A stretch of 64,000 nucleotides of DNA from Thalassotalea loyana. Its GTDB lineage: Bacteria > Pseudomonadota > Gammaproteobacteria > Enterobacterales > Alteromonadaceae. The notes beneath the pieces are model-generated. The model saw nothing but the letters and a program-made list of their open reading frames with translations. It was not told where the DNA came from and ran no database searches. Position numbers and translations under genes: made by a program. Shown one piece after another: positions 8,850 to 17,047 of this stretch. Every line of letters starts with the position of its first letter. Positions within the stretch are counted from its first letter, which is position 1. The DNA lies in the NCBI RefSeq assembly GCF_030161435.1, contig NZ_BSSV01000002.1:451838-515837 (forward strand). The letters run 5' to 3'.

Positions 8850-9209
8850 CTACGATTGCGCTAAAACGCCTTGCGCCTGCGTATACCAGCCATCGAATAC
8901 ACCACCAAGCTCTGCACTGTTCTCAATTAATAGCTGAGTGTACCCTTCAATATTTTGGTTCGATAACGGCATAGCTGGGTAAGCCGTAATTTCCCAAGGG
9001 TGTGTTTCGCTGCCTTGATATGGAGAAAATGACAGCTTTTGATTATTCTCCAATAATAGCTTGCCAAAATTAAGCGCCTGTTCTTCTTGTTCAAAAATGA
9101 CTGAAAACTCGACTTCATGCGTTTGGCCTAAATCTACGCCTGCTTGCAACAACTGCCACAACATATTCCCCGTTTCGTTTTCTGGGTAAACAGTCAAATC
9201 TCTATTCAT
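8850..9209 (-). CDS. rraB: RraB-family ribonuclease E inhibitor
   Basis: 119 residues. 'YPENETGNMLWQLLQAGVDL' opens an acidic alpha/beta protein with 'FGKLLLENNQKLSFSP', 'WEITAYPAMPLS' and a final 'ELGGVFDGWYTQ'. These match the RraB (regulator of ribonuclease activity B) family, which in E. coli binds RNase E and alters degradosome activity. It is a little shorter than the E. coli protein (138 residues) because the acidic C-terminal tail is missing. Forms a likely two-gene operon with the small zinc-ribbon-like protein and is divergent from the pseudouridine synthase. Confidence 0.82.
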   Translation of the reverse strand: MNRDLTVYPENETGNMLWQLLQAGVDLGQTHEVEFSVIFEQEEQALNFGKLLLENNQKLSFSPYQGSETHPWEITAYPAMPLSNQNIEGYTQLLIENSAELGGVFDGWYTQAQGVLAQS

Positions 9210-9268
9210 TTACGTCTCGATATATCTTGGTTCAAACTTTTTCCCGTATGATAACAAGATAGGGTAAA

Positions 9269-10162
9269 ATGCCCAATGAAATACTGATGAAAGACATTAC
9301 AGAGCCAACATTGAGTAAATTTGAATTGCACCTAAACGTAGAGAGTGCAGACACAAACGCCCTTGAATTATTAAAAACTCACTGTGAGTTGCCAGTCAGC
9401 CAAATCAAGGCAGCGGTGGCTAAAGGTGCACTTTGGTTAGAAAAAGGCAAATCTGTAAAACGTTTTAGACGCATAAAAAAAGCGCTAGCGCCCAACAATA
9501 AGCTTCACTTTTATTTCGACGAAAAAATCCTCAACCAAGAAGTAGAAGACGCCATTTTACTTGCCGACTACGATGACTATAGCATTTGGTATAAACCCTA
9601 TGGCATGTTGTCACACGGTTCAAAATGGAGTGAGCACACCACTATAACGCGTTTCGTCAGCGAGTTTTTTGAGCATCAACGCCCTGTTTTCTTAGTACAT
9701 CGTTTAGATAGAGCCGCTCAAGGAATCATTGTTGTTGCTCACACTAAATCAGCAACACGTGAACTTGCTAAGCTTTTCGAGCACCACAATCTCACCAAAG
9801 TCTATTGGGCGATATGTCATAACAATACGCTTGAAAATCAGGCGAAAATCATCGAACTTCCAATTGATGAAAAACCTGCTAAATCAACGGTTGAGGCAAT
9901 CAACTATAAGGTTCAAGACAATATCACGCTGGTCTCAATTAACATTGAAACCGGTAGGAAACATCAAATACGCAAACATTTAGCCAGTATAAACATGCCT
10001 ATCGTTGGCGATAGGCTTCATGGCCATGCAATATCAGATAGCGAAACCAATCTTCAACTTTGTGCTGTCCACCTCAGCTTTAGCTGCCCAATCACGGAAC
10101 GTGAGGTGAACATTAACCTCCCAGAAAACCTCAAACCTAACATTCAAGACATTCAGTTATGA
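9269..10162 (+). CDS. RluA-family RNA pseudouridine synthase
   Basis: 297 residues. An N-terminal S4-like segment (about 15-85) precedes the catalytic domain, which has 'YKPYGMLSHG' and the signature HRLDRAAQG with the catalytic Asp147. 'ETGRKHQIRKHLA' is the RluA-type RNA-binding motif further on. The enzyme isomerises uridine to pseudouridine in rRNA or tRNA; the exact site cannot be assigned. The first ATG is taken because of the purine-rich site before it. Another at 9287 is possible. Confidence 0.88.
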   Translation: MPNEILMKDITEPTLSKFELHLNVESADTNALELLKTHCELPVSQIKAAVAKGALWLEKGKSVKRFRRIKKALAPNNKLHFYFDEKILNQEVEDAILLADYDDYSIWYKPYGMLSHGSKWSEHTTITRFVSEFFEHQRPVFLVHRLDRAAQGIIVVAHTKSATRELAKLFEHHNLTKVYWAICHNNTLENQAKIIELPIDEKPAKSTVEAINYKVQDNITLVSINIETGRKHQIRKHLASINMPIVGDRLHGHAISDSETNLQLCAVHLSFSCPITEREVNINLPENLKPNIQDIQL

Positions 10163-10167
10163 TCAAA

Positions 10168-10192
10168 AAAGCCCACTAAAAAGCGGGCTTTA
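10168..10192. terminator. hairpin terminator between convergent genes
   Basis: aaagccc/gggcttt stem of 7 pairs with a 10-base loop, between the stops of the pseudouridine synthase and dapA. Short T run. Confidence 0.7.
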
Positions 10193-10214
10193 TATCATGA
10201 CAATACGGTTGCTT

Positions 10215-11126
10215 TTACGCTAAATAAATAAAGTCGTTATCTTCTAATTGATTTAACTGATCACCTACAAGATCTTCCTTTGCAAAAGCAGAAAGTAGCT
10301 CAACACCCTGCTTTCGTTGTTCCGTCGTTAACGCAGTATAAGGTAATCTGAATACAGGCGAAACTGCACCAGTCATTGCTAACGCAGTATTGATTGAAAT
10401 AGGATTTGGCTCGCAAAATAACCAAGAGATCATTGGTTGCATCTTGTCATTCAGCTCTGACGCATCTTTGTCGTCCATGAGTTTTCTCATCAAACCAGGG
10501 GCTATATTAGCGGTTACAGACATAACGCCATGAGAGTTCGCTTTATGTCGACCTTCAAATGCTTCATCGTCATTACCTGACCAACACGCAATACCCTGTG
10601 CTTCATACGCCGCAATACGATCGTTACCAGCACACTCTTTCATCCCAATAAAATTAGGATGATCTGATATTTGAGCAATCATTTCCGGTGTCACATCTTG
10701 GCCAGTACGACCTGGTACGTTATAGATAAATACAGGACCTAATGGTAGGACTTTCTTGAAGTGCTCGATAACACCTTGATCAGATGTTCGCCCGTAATAC
10801 GGGTTAATTTGTAATGCTGCGTCCATCCCGCTGGCAAAGCCATATTCGGTCGCTTTAATTGCTTCACGAGTGTTATTACTACCGGTATTTCCAATGATAA
10901 TTAAGCGGTCACCAAATTTATTGGCACTATGGGCAATAAGCATTAAATGCTCTTCCCAATTCATGAGTTGACCTTCGCCTGTGGTACCACCTACGATTAT
11001 CCCTTCAACTCCACCAGCAATTTGTTGCTCAACAAGCTGGTCATAAGTTTGTAAATCAATTTCGCCTTGGTTGTTATAAGGAGTTTTAATTGCAGTAATT
11101 AAACTTGCTGCCTTTAAGCGCTTCAT
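10215..11126 (-). CDS. dapA: 4-hydroxy-tetrahydrodipicolinate synthase, plant-type
   Basis: 303 residues from the ATG at 11126. A TTG at 11159 would add 11 residues and overlap the preceding gene. The enzyme condenses pyruvate and aspartate semialdehyde in lysine and peptidoglycan synthesis. Catalytic residues visible: Thr48/Thr49 (GGTTGEG), Tyr135 (IYNVPGRTG) and the Schiff-base Lys163 (GMKECAGN). The sequence is strikingly like plant chloroplast DHDPS: GGTTGEGQLMNWEEH, IGNTGSNNTREAI, WSGNDDE, EPNPISINTALA, and a plant-like C-terminal tail ending LEDNDFIYLA. Trp57 sits where plants have Trp and E. coli has His53 in the lysine site, and Asn84 and Glu88 are kept. Strong feedback inhibition by lysine is therefore expected but not shown. 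Confidence 0.9.
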   Translation of the reverse strand: MKRLKAASLITAIKTPYNNQGEIDLQTYDQLVEQQIAGGVEGIIVGGTTGEGQLMNWEEHLMLIAHSANKFGDRLIIIGNTGSNNTREAIKATEYGFASGMDAALQINPYYGRTSDQGVIEHFKKVLPLGPVFIYNVPGRTGQDVTPEMIAQISDHPNFIGMKECAGNDRIAAYEAQGIACWSGNDDEAFEGRHKANSHGVMSVTANIAPGLMRKLMDDKDASELNDKMQPMISWLFCEPNPISINTALAMTGAVSPVFRLPYTALTTEQRKQGVELLSAFAKEDLVGDQLNQLEDNDFIYLA

Positions 11127-11145
11127 CTTGTTCTCGTTTTTGGAA

Positions 11146-11538
11146 TTAACAAAGTCCAACGTTCTGTGTTAAACGTCGTAAAATAAATTCTTCTTGTGTT
11201 TCGACATGCTGATATACAAACACATGGCTATCTAGCATGTTAACTTGGTAGGCATGATAATTGTTTTCGTTGTTAAGATCAGCTGCAAAATGCTCATTTT
11301 CAACAAATTCACTTTTCGTTATTGTAAAGTGAATGTTACCGACTAGCCCCCAATCGCCAAACTCAATAATTTCGTCAATTAATTCGCCCGCTTTGTTTTG
11401 GCGAACAAATCGAAACTCGAAACTACCGTCAGCTGACATGGTGGCAAATTCACTTAAGCTGTTGCCATCTTCATCGGTGGTGGTTGAAAACCATTCGCCA
11501 ATGAGTAAATCTCTACTATATGACACTATTCGTCCCAC
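11146..11538 (-). CDS. uncharacterised 130-residue protein in dapA operon
   Basis: 130 residues from a GTG at 11538; a second GTG at 11526 is also possible. The start overlaps the end of the upstream gene by 13 bases. No signal peptide. The text is rich in strands: 'IGEWFSTTTDEDGNSLSEF', 'GSFEFRFVRQNKAGE', 'GDWGLVGNIHFTIT', 'EEFILRRL'. This is the layout of a small lipocalin-like or META-like barrel ('GEW...G.w...g....'). I do not recognise a named family. It sits between a binding protein and dapA, with overlap or 19-base spacing, so all three are likely translated from one message. Confidence 0.7.
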   Translation of the reverse strand: MGRIVSYSRDLLIGEWFSTTTDEDGNSLSEFATMSADGSFEFRFVRQNKAGELIDEIIEFGDWGLVGNIHFTITKSEFVENEHFAADLNNENNYHAYQVNMLDSHVFVYQHVETQEEFILRRLTQNVGLC

Positions 11539-12293
11539 TCTTCTTTAATTTGATACTTCTTCTTGAGGGATTCAATCAGCTCTCTTTCCTGCTTTATAAA
11601 CGCGTTAAACTCGTAAATTATTTCCGCGTGAGTATTAGTCGACAGGTGATAAGTATATTGCTCGTGAAAGATATTTTTCGCTAGTACGATTTGGCCTTGC
11701 TTATTCATTTTTTGTAATTGGTAACGAATAACATTGCTATCAATATTCGTTGCTTGAACATTTTGACTCAACATATGCCTAATAATACCAACAGGAGAGC
11801 GCTCTTCATGAAGTGTTACTTGGCCTTGGTTGATCTCTTCTAGCCACAACGTAGGATGAAAATCACGAATCGTCATCAATGATTGGACACGAGGCTTTTC
11901 AATTTGTGCATTAGGCTTTAGCACATAGGTGCCGGCCATTAACGTTAGCACAGGATCGCTAAACGTGAGGTTGAGAGACGCACCACCATCGGATCGCCAC
12001 CGCATATTATCTGGAAACTTAAAGTCGATATTATGATCAATGAACCATTTATCAAATCGCTTAATCGGTAGAGCAACAAAACGATATTTATAATTTTTGT
12101 GTTCAAAGAACGCCGTTAAAATATCAAACGCAAAGCTAGGTTGGCGCATTTGTTCACGGTTAAAATTGAACAACGGGTAATAATTGACATCTTCAACGCC
12201 GATAACGAATTCCTGCTCCTGTGCTCGGGCACCAAAGTGGAACAGCACCATTATCGCAATCGCAAAACTCAATAAAAAAGCATGTCGAGACAT
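11526..12293 (-). CDS. periplasmic solute-binding-like protein (orphan)
   Basis: 255 residues with a Sec signal peptide ending GARA (residue 24). The mature part starts 'QEQEFVIGVEDVNYYPLFNF', and 'AFDILTAFFEHKNYKYRFV' and 'SDPVLTLMAGTYVLKP' follow the type 3 binding-protein layout (lobe 1, hinge, lobe 2). The family match is weaker than in the other two orphans here. First gene of a likely operon with the 130-residue unknown and dapA. Whether it senses an amino acid linked to lysine synthesis is only a guess. Confidence 0.65.
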   Translation of the reverse strand: MSRHAFLLSFAIAIMVLFHFGARAQEQEFVIGVEDVNYYPLFNFNREQMRQPSFAFDILTAFFEHKNYKYRFVALPIKRFDKWFIDHNIDFKFPDNMRWRSDGGASLNLTFSDPVLTLMAGTYVLKPNAQIEKPRVQSLMTIRDFHPTLWLEEINQGQVTLHEERSPVGIIRHMLSQNVQATNIDSNVIRYQLQKMNKQGQIVLAKNIFHEQYTYHLSTNTHAEIIYEFNAFIKQERELIESLKKKYQIKEEWDE

Positions 12294-12438
12294 CGAAGAC
12301 CTAGCGGCTGATAGAAGAACGAGTCAAGTTTAACACTTGTCATTAGTATTCAGCAAAATTAATCCGGTGTGACCTGATAGTAATGGTCATTTCGCGCTTA
12401 ATAACCTAAAGTACCCAAACTAATAAAAAGGACGAGTT

Positions 12439-13734
12439 ATGACGACATTGAATGTACAACTGTTGATGACTGGCAACGAATTAATGTCGGGGGACATTGT
12501 TGACAGTAATTCAGCATTTATTGCAAACGAGTTGAAGAGTTTGGGAGTAACCGTTAGCCGCATGGTAACCGTTGCTGATGAATTAACCACTTTAGTGAAT
12601 GAGATAACCCAAATAAGCCTACAAAGTGATGTGTTAGTCATCAATGGGGGCTTAGGTCCAACAACTGATGATTTAACAGCACAAGCATTAGCTCAAGCAG
12701 CTAATCTGCCGATCTGCCAACACCCAGATGCATACCAGCATTTAACGTCATGGTGTGAAAAGCGAAATGCGAAATTATCTCCAGCTAATTTAAAACAAGC
12801 CATGCTGCCACAACACTGTGAAGTCGTTGCCAATTCAATTGGCTCAGCTGTCGGCTTTGCTTTAACACTAAATAATTGCTTAATTATCTGCACGCCTGGT
12901 GTACCAAAAGAATTTAAACTCATGGTGCGAAATGAAGTTTTACCAAGAGTTAGCACCCTAATTGGTGATGCAGAGCAGTTTTATACCAAACGCATGCAAG
13001 TCTTCGGATATGGTGAATCAGGCTTACAACAATTAATATCTGATAAATTACCCGATTGGCCAGAAGCATTAGAAATAGGCTTTCGTGCCTCGATGCCACT
13101 CCTTGAGTTAAAGGTGACTTATACTACAAGCTATCCCGAAACTGAGCGACAAGTATGGTTTAACAAATTATATGCATTGTTAGGCGATCATATTGTCCAT
13201 CATATTGAAGATCATCCGTCATCACTGTCTCAAGTGATTAATTCACTCCTTGATGAGCGTAATCTGACTCTGACTACAGCCGAGTCATGTACCGGAGGTT
13301 TAATTGCTAGCCAAATAACCCAAATTGCAGGTGCATCTGCTAACTTTCATGCGGGCTTTGTTACCTACTCTAATCAGATGAAACATCAATTGCTGAATGT
13401 GAGCAATGAAACGTTGGCTGAATATGGCGCGGTGAGCGAACAAACAGTAAGAGAGATGCTACAAGGCGCCTTAACAGTTTCGGGTTCAGACCTTGGCATT
13501 TCCGTCTCAGGAATTGCAGGCCCGTCAGGTGGTACAGATGACAAACCCGTAGGTACGGTTTGGATTGCTTGGGGGAATCGAGAAAACATAAACACAGTCC
13601 AGTGTTTAGTACCCGGCAGTAGGTGGTACTTCCAGCAAGCAGTGTCGGCAATTAGCCTTGATTTAATCAGAAGATTTATCTTAAATATTAATGAGACGCC
13701 ACGTTATTTGATTGATAGAGCTGTAAAGAAATAG
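12439..13734 (+). CDS. cinA: CinA family protein (nicotinamide-nucleotide amidohydrolase)
   Basis: 431 residues, ATG preceded by aaaagga. Two domains: an N-terminal MoCF/COG1058 domain (about 1-170: 'LLMTGNELMSGDIVDSNSAF', 'INGGLGPTTDD', 'CTPGVPKEF') linked to ADP-ribose pyrophosphatase activity in some members, and a C-terminal PncC domain (about 265-420: 'LTTAESCTGGLIAS', 'GISVSGIAGPSGGTDDKPVG') that deamidates NMN to NaMN in NAD recycling. Full-length for the two-domain family. Monocistronic as far as can be seen. Confidence 0.93.
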   Translation: MTTLNVQLLMTGNELMSGDIVDSNSAFIANELKSLGVTVSRMVTVADELTTLVNEITQISLQSDVLVINGGLGPTTDDLTAQALAQAANLPICQHPDAYQHLTSWCEKRNAKLSPANLKQAMLPQHCEVVANSIGSAVGFALTLNNCLIICTPGVPKEFKLMVRNEVLPRVSTLIGDAEQFYTKRMQVFGYGESGLQQLISDKLPDWPEALEIGFRASMPLLELKVTYTTSYPETERQVWFNKLYALLGDHIVHHIEDHPSSLSQVINSLLDERNLTLTTAESCTGGLIASQITQIAGASANFHAGFVTYSNQMKHQLLNVSNETLAEYGAVSEQTVREMLQGALTVSGSDLGISVSGIAGPSGGTDDKPVGTVWIAWGNRENINTVQCLVPGSRWYFQQAVSAISLDLIRRFILNINETPRYLIDRAVKK

Positions 13735-13926
13735 TTGCAGTTCTATTGAAATACAAATTAACGCATAGTATTTTTTTTAGTATATCGGCGAAATGTCGTT
13801 GCTTAACCTATAATTTATTTATATATTCATAAAGTTAAGTAAGCCAGCCGTGTTATGTATTTGTTAAGGCATAACCGAAAATATTGATAAAAAACCATGG
13901 CTTAAACGTTATCTTGGAGCTCTATT

Positions 13927-14253
13927 TTGTTAGATAAAAACTTTATCACAAGTGGTCGAAATACCATTATTCACAAGATCAGAAAGATCGATTTAATTAT
14001 AACCAATGGTGCTCATAAGCCTGTTATCGTTACTCACACAGGTTTAGCTCCATACAGCGGCGTTATCCCAAGAAAAAAATCTGAAGCTAAAAAAGCCTAC
14101 CAAGAAGTGATTGATTTAACATCAATTGATATTTTTGGCGAAGAGAAAAAACTCGTTTTTGTACAGGCTCTTGATAACAAAGAGTACAAAATCGATTACA
14201 CCAAGGAAGACACACCAGCTTTTATTAAGATTCATCAAGAGAACTATATTTAA
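13927..14253 (+). CDS. uncharacterised 108-residue protein upstream of DUF342 gene
   Basis: 108 residues from a TTG with ggag eight bases upstream; there is no ATG near. Basic and strand-rich ('RKIDLIITNGAHKPVIVTHT', then 'KKLVFVQALDNKEYKIDYT'), no signal peptide, no membrane segment. I do not recognise it. It ends 27 bases before the DUF342-protein start and is probably in the same transcript. Confidence 0.65.
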   Translation: MLDKNFITSGRNTIIHKIRKIDLIITNGAHKPVIVTHTGLAPYSGVIPRKKSEAKKAYQEVIDLTSIDIFGEEKKLVFVQALDNKEYKIDYTKEDTPAFIKIHQENYI

Positions 14254-14280
14254 AAAGCTAGGTCGGCAGAGGTAAGATAA

Positions 14281-15969
14281 ATGACCACAGCGAGTTTAGT
14301 CAGTAACGATAACAATAATATAGATCTAGTACTAACTCCGGAAAAATCCAGTACACCGATTTCAGAGCTCGATATTTATGACTTAATTGATAGTTCTGAA
14401 TACGGTGACCTTTTCTTAGTAACCAACAATGTAAAAAACGCCATAGCGGAAATGAACGACGTGCTAAAGTCGTTGCCTGCCAACCAGACAGGTAGGGAAA
14501 TTCGCTACGAAGTATTACAACGCATTGACGCTACTGCTAAAGCCAAAATTGAAAATGATGAAATGCAAGCAAGCATTGAAATCACGGCTGCGCAAGGTGG
14601 CGCCCACTTATCTGCTAAAGCCATATTAGACTTTGCAAAAGAGCAAGGTATCGTTAAAGGATTCATCAAAGAGCAACTCATCTCACTTGCACAATCTGCA
14701 GCACGAGCAGAGCCGAGTGCTCAAGTCACCAAAATAATCGCGAAAGGCAAGCCAGCACAAAACGGTAAAGATACTAAGATCAAAATGCTGGTAGAAAGTG
14801 CGCAATCTCGTATTCTCAAGCCTCAAGCACGAGAAGACGGCACAGTTGATATGCGAAACCTTGGCGATATCATCTGCGTAAAAGCTGGCGATCCACTTGC
14901 TCAACGTATTCCTTTTACCATGGGTATTGAAGGCTATACGGTGACAGGTAAACCTCTACAGCCAACCCCCGGCGAAGATTGTCAATTAGAAGTTGGTGAA
15001 GGAACTGTCTTAAGTCCTAAAAACAATAACGTCTTGATTTCAACACTCGTTGGACTACCTAAGATCATCAACAATGGTATGACTGTTGAAGAAGTCTATA
15101 AGGTTAATAATGTCGATATTGGTTCAGGTCATATAAAGTTCGAAGGCAATGTCATTATTGAAGGTGATGTAAAAGAGAGCATGAAGGTCATTGCCTCAGG
15201 CGATATCACCGTAGGCGGGTTTGTCGAATCAGCGACACTACAAGCTGGTGGTGACGTCATTATTCAAAAAGGCATCATTGGTAAGAAACAAGAAGTAGAG
15301 ACCAACAATGTTGATGATATAAAGATGTCAGCATTTATCAGTGCTAAAGGCTCAATTCATGCTACCTACTGCCAATATGCGGAGCTCATCGCTAAGACAG
15401 ACATCACAATTGAAAACCAATTAATGCATAGCATTGTAACGCTTGGGGGCAAGCTTTGGGTTGGCCAGGAAGATAAACTCAACGGTAAGCTAATTGCCGG
15501 CCACATTAGCGCTGGTACATCTGTTCATGCTGGAAGTATTGGTGCATCAGCAGGAAGTAACACCTTTATTACCTTTGCAAAGCAAGTTGAGCGATTTAAA
15601 CAACGTATAGAAAATGTTGATTTGAAGATTCAAGACGAGAACGCCAAAACACAAGAACTCAAAGGTGCCGCTGACCGCCTTCGTCAACTACCTAAAGAAC
15701 GTGCAGATAAAGAAATGTTGGCAAAAGTCATTAAAACGTATCAGTACCATGCAAGTACCCTAGGTGATCTTCATTTCGAAAAAGAACGTGAAGAACAAGC
15801 CCTGCAACTCTTTATGGAAAGCGTTTATGTTGAAGGGAGAGAAAGGATATATCATGGTGTTGAAGTTCGTGTCGGCGACTTTTTCGAACGCTCTCGCCGA
15901 GAATACGGCCCAAGTAAGATTTTTTACCGTGAACGAAAGGTTATTTTTGATCCAATCGTAAATAACTAA
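14281..15969 (+). CDS. DUF342 (FapA-like) protein
   Basis: 562 residues. The central part (about 180-440) carries the DUF342 repeats of a right-handed beta-helix: 'IKFEGNVIIEGDVKESMKVI', 'GDITVGGFVESATLQAGGDV', 'ISAKGSIHATYCQYAELIAK', followed by a long coiled coil (about 440-510) and a short beta C-terminus ('VRVGDFFERSRREYG'). In the bactofilin-like/FapA group these are cytoplasmic polymer-like or polar-localisation proteins; FapA affects flagellar placement in Vibrio. Preceded by a weak aggt site and by the unknown 108-residue protein. Exact role unknown. Confidence 0.85.
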   Translation: MTTASLVSNDNNNIDLVLTPEKSSTPISELDIYDLIDSSEYGDLFLVTNNVKNAIAEMNDVLKSLPANQTGREIRYEVLQRIDATAKAKIENDEMQASIEITAAQGGAHLSAKAILDFAKEQGIVKGFIKEQLISLAQSAARAEPSAQVTKIIAKGKPAQNGKDTKIKMLVESAQSRILKPQAREDGTVDMRNLGDIICVKAGDPLAQRIPFTMGIEGYTVTGKPLQPTPGEDCQLEVGEGTVLSPKNNNVLISTLVGLPKIINNGMTVEEVYKVNNVDIGSGHIKFEGNVIIEGDVKESMKVIASGDITVGGFVESATLQAGGDVIIQKGIIGKKQEVETNNVDDIKMSAFISAKGSIHATYCQYAELIAKTDITIENQLMHSIVTLGGKLWVGQEDKLNGKLIAGHISAGTSVHAGSIGASAGSNTFITFAKQVERFKQRIENVDLKIQDENAKTQELKGAADRLRQLPKERADKEMLAKVIKTYQYHASTLGDLHFEKEREEQALQLFMESVYVEGRERIYHGVEVRVGDFFERSRREYGPSKIFYRERKVIFDPIVNN

Positions 15970-16052
15970 CGCTTTAGCTCATTTTTACCAAATTTATTTG
16001 TCGTCAATTAATGAGTTTTGCTATTCTGCAAAAAAATTGTTTGGTGATATTG

Positions 16053-16835
16053 ATGAAATTTTTACGCGCTTGCACGCTCGTTTTGCCGTTTATTGCAACC
16101 CCTGCACTAGCAGAGCACTGCTCTGTTAATTTCAATTACGGTGTCATTATAGACCCTACTCATATTCGTAATCTGGACAAAGGTATTACTAACGTTCAGA
16201 TTACCAATAATGAACAGCTGTTTATTCACGGCCGAGAAATTCAATTAACGACAAGCCAGAAAGAAGCACTTGCTCAATACAGCAATGGCATTCGCGAGCA
16301 TGTGCCTGAGATTGTTTCTATTGCTATTGAGGGAGTCGATATCGGCCTCAAAGCGGTCAACAAATTAGTAGGCGGTTTAACCGGCGAAAATAGTGAATCA
16401 CATCAAAAATTACAAGAAAACTTCGATGAATTACATTGGCGTATGCGTCGTCGATTTAATCATTCAGATGATAGTTACTACGTAGCGCCACAGGATTTTA
16501 ATGATTTCGATGAAATATTTGCTGGAGAATTTGAGCAGGAAATAAAAGAAATCGTGGCGTCATCCGTTGGCACCATTTTACTTGCTGTTGGTAAAGCGAT
16601 GACTGCACAAGAAGAAGGTGAAATGGAAGATAGAATGGCAAATTTTGACCAACACCTATCTGAATTAGGCCAAGAAATCGAATTAGATATCAGTGAGAAG
16701 ACAAAAGTCATCGAAACTAAGGCGAGCGAATTCTGTAAAAAGTTAATTGAGCTAGATGAGCGAGAAACTCGTCTCCAGCAACAGATACCTGAGTTACTAC
16801 CATACAATTTAATATCTACCGACAACCATCATTAA
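16053..16835 (+). CDS. DUF2884 (YggN-like) periplasmic protein
   Basis: 260 residues from the ATG at 16053, which puts a normal signal peptide (MKFLRACTLVLPFIATPALA, residues 1-20) at the N-terminus. An earlier ATG at 16011 would prefix a non-signal stretch. The mature part starts EHCSVNFNYGVIIDP, with 'ALAQYSNGIREHVPEIVSIA' and a helical acidic C-terminal half, as in YggN of E. coli. Function of the family is not known. Lone gene. Confidence 0.85.
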   Translation: MKFLRACTLVLPFIATPALAEHCSVNFNYGVIIDPTHIRNLDKGITNVQITNNEQLFIHGREIQLTTSQKEALAQYSNGIREHVPEIVSIAIEGVDIGLKAVNKLVGGLTGENSESHQKLQENFDELHWRMRRRFNHSDDSYYVAPQDFNDFDEIFAGEFEQEIKEIVASSVGTILLAVGKAMTAQEEGEMEDRMANFDQHLSELGQEIELDISEKTKVIETKASEFCKKLIELDERETRLQQQIPELLPYNLISTDNHH

Positions 16836-16949
16836 AAGTTAGCCGTTATCCAAACTTTACGACAATTTCTGGCGACATGAGTACAGTCTCGTTTAAGTCA
16901 ATAAGCGTTCAATACGTCTATGTGAAAATAATATTCGTGTTTATAAGGA

Positions 16950-17012
16950 GTCGCTGTGCTTGATTGTACAGCGTTTCACATCAGCCTTTACAAGACTGAT
17001 GAAGCAAGCGAC
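16950..17012 (+). ncRNA. possible structured RNA upstream of the dehydrogenase gene
   Basis: Outer arm gtcgct (16950-16955) pairs with agcgac (17007-17012). Inside are a tgtgc/gtaca hairpin (about 16956-16970) and catcag (16979-16984) with ctgatg (16996-17001). Together they would give a three-way junction. It lies 36-98 bases before the start codon. Could be a leader element or a small RNA; this rests on base pairing alone. Confidence 0.3.
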
Positions 17013-17047
17013 ACTTAGCGTATTTAAAGCTCAAACCAACAACTAAC

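Noticed and set aside
15764..15961. Short frames lying inside larger genes on other frames or strands
   Set aside because: They sit wholly within well-supported genes, have no ribosome site or family match, and are typical chance frames.
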